From Micrococcales bacterium (GTDB lineage: Bacteria > Actinomycetota > Actinomycetes > Actinomycetales > Dermatophilaceae), in assembly GCA_030452775.1 (NCBI GenBank), contig JAKDLQ010000128.1:1-6539 (forward strand): DNA of 6,539 nucleotides. Reading direction: 5' to 3'. Made by a program: the position numbers and the translations under genes. Numbering within the stretch: position 1 is the stretch's first letter; every line of letters starts with the position of its first letter. Of the stretch, positions 5,875-6,539 are shown in pieces. The notes under the pieces were generated by a model. The model did not search any database and had not been told where the DNA came from. It saw only the letters and a program-made list of their open reading frames with translations.

Positions 5875-6539
5875 TCAGGGCTGGTTCGGGGCGGGAGCGG
5901 CGCCCTGTCCACCGCCAGGCGCCGGGGCCTGCTGCTCGGCAGGCGGCTGCTCGGCAGGCGGCTGCTCAGCGGGGGCCTGCTGCTCAGCGGGGGCCTGCTG
6001 CTCGGCAGGCGGCTGCTCGGCGGGGGGCTGCTCGTCGGCAGGCGCGTCGGGCTTGTCAGGTGCCTGTCCGGGCGCGTCCTGGTCCGAATCGCTGCCGCCG
6101 GGTGCGTTGGGGTCCTGCTTGTCCGTCGCCGGCGCGGGGGCCAGGTCTCCCCTCACGACGGACCCGATCGAGGTGCCGGAGGAGCCCGAGTTGGACACCG
6201 GGTGACCCATGAACTCTTCGAGGACCGTGATCCCGCCGAGAGCCAGGACGGACCCGACCGCGACGACGACGGCAATCTGCCGCCAGGGCAGGCGGCGCCG
6301 CTTCACGGGGGGCGTCGGGCTCGCGGCCTTGGCGCGGGCCGCGTCATCCCCGGCGTCGGTCTCGGAGGCCGTGGACCCGGTGGCAGATGTCGGGTGAGGG
6401 ACGCGAATCTGCTGCCCGACCCGTCGCAGCGAATGACTGTAGATCGCCGACCCCGTGGTGAGGATGAGCGAGCCGAGGATAGCTCCGATGACCGTGCCGG
6501 CCACCCCGAGGGAGGAGGCCGCGAAGGCGGAGGTCGCCG
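5875..6539 (-). CDS. Membrane protein with Pro/Glu/Gln repeat tail, 5' end outside window
   Basis: The frame is open to the window edge, giving 220 residues without a start; a GTG at 6504 is internal to the first helix and unlikely to be the true start. Counting from that GTG, a Gly-rich small-residue helix (GVAGTVIGAILGSLILTTGSAIY) occupies about residues 0-22, with a GxxxG-like pattern suited to helix packing. A basic/Ser/Thr-rich loop follows (about 27-73), then a second helix at about 74-97 (IAVVVAVGSVLALGGITVL). The remaining 110 residues are hydrophilic, Pro/Ala/Asp/Gln-rich and probably disordered, ending in EQPPA/EQQAPA repeats. The two-helix part resembles small actinobacterial membrane proteins of unknown function seen from memory. 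With two helices, both termini would lie on the same side, and the basic loop KRRR before helix 2 suggests a cytoplasmic loop and an outside tail that could span peptidoglycan. This topology is inference. Function unknown. Confidence 0.85.
   Translation of the reverse strand, partial: ATSAFAASSLGVAGTVIGAILGSLILTTGSAIYSHSLRRVGQQIRVPHPTSATGSTASETDAGDDAARAKAASPTPPVKRRRLPWRQIAVVVAVGSVLALGGITVLEEFMGHPVSNSGSSGTSIGSVVRGDLAPAPATDKQDPNAPGGSDSDQDAPGQAPDKPDAPADEQPPAEQPPAEQQAPAEQQAPAEQPPAEQPPAEQQAPAPGGGQGAAPAPNQP
5923..6033 (-). repeat. Tandem EQPPA / EQQAPA coding repeat
   Basis: Seven tandem units encode the tail of the membrane protein. Calling EQPPA (15 bp) A and EQQAPA (18 bp) B, the order is A A B B A A B, which looks like a duplicated A-A-B block with one extra B. 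At DNA level the units share cores such as GGCTGCTCGGCAGGC and GGGGGCCTGCTGCTCAGC on the plus strand with few differences, so copy number is likely to vary between strains. Reverse-strand reading gives a Cys/Gly/Ala-rich shadow frame that is not a gene. Confidence 0.9.

Noticed and set aside
5923..6033. CRISPR-like or non-coding direct repeat array
   Set aside because: Units are 15 or 18 bp with no spacers and stay in a single coding frame.
5630..6205. Plus-strand Cys/Gly/Ala-repeat protein that looks like a structural or metal-binding repeat
   Set aside because: The repeat is the reverse complement of the EQPPA/EQQAPA tail; the minus frame has membrane helices and continues beyond the window, so it is the real gene.

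Overview
The window is high-GC DNA from an actinobacterium. Supporting signs are strong G/C preference at third codon positions, a lipoprotein with an L-A-A-C lipobox, a sugar ABC importer with no ATPase gene of its own, and a MalF/MalG-type permease pair after a binding-protein gene. Micrococcales-like is a guess; I cannot place it lower. All six convincing genes lie on the minus strand, so transcription runs from the high-coordinate end to the low one. The long plus-strand open frames are GC-driven shadows.

Region by region, in transcription order: (1) 6539-5875, the 3' part of a two-helix membrane protein with a C-terminal Pro/Glu/Gln/Ala repeat, 5' end outside the window. (2) 5874-5649, an intergenic stretch with two short perfect dyads. 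(3) 5648-4596, a type I mannose-6-phosphate isomerase-like cupin protein (manA). (4) 4595-4492, a gap with two tandem GC hairpins and a strong ribosome binding site. (5) 4491-3172, a sugar-binding lipoprotein resembling the glucose/mannose-binding protein of Thermus. (6) 3171-3111, a gap dominated by a perfect 13-bp stem-loop. (7) 3110-1267, two inner-membrane permeases overlapping by one base (TGATG); the first has an 11-bp homopolymer at its 5' end. (8) 1193-723, a DUF1348 / NTF2-like protein, with stem-loops on both sides. (9) 620-1, the N-terminal 206 residues of an ABC-2-type exporter ATPase, cut by the window edge.

The likely biological unit is manA, binding protein, permease, permease. 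It would capture glucose and/or mannose outside the cell, import it with the help of an ATPase encoded elsewhere (probably a shared MsiK-type protein), and, after phosphorylation by a kinase elsewhere, convert mannose-6-phosphate to fructose-6-phosphate. The DUF1348 and exporter-ATPase genes look functionally separate. I see no mobile element, CRISPR array, tRNA or rRNA. I do not see a clearly new biological system. The most distinctive signals are the intergenic stem-loops, a decamer shared by two of them, the C11 tract at the permease start, and the repeat tail of the membrane protein.
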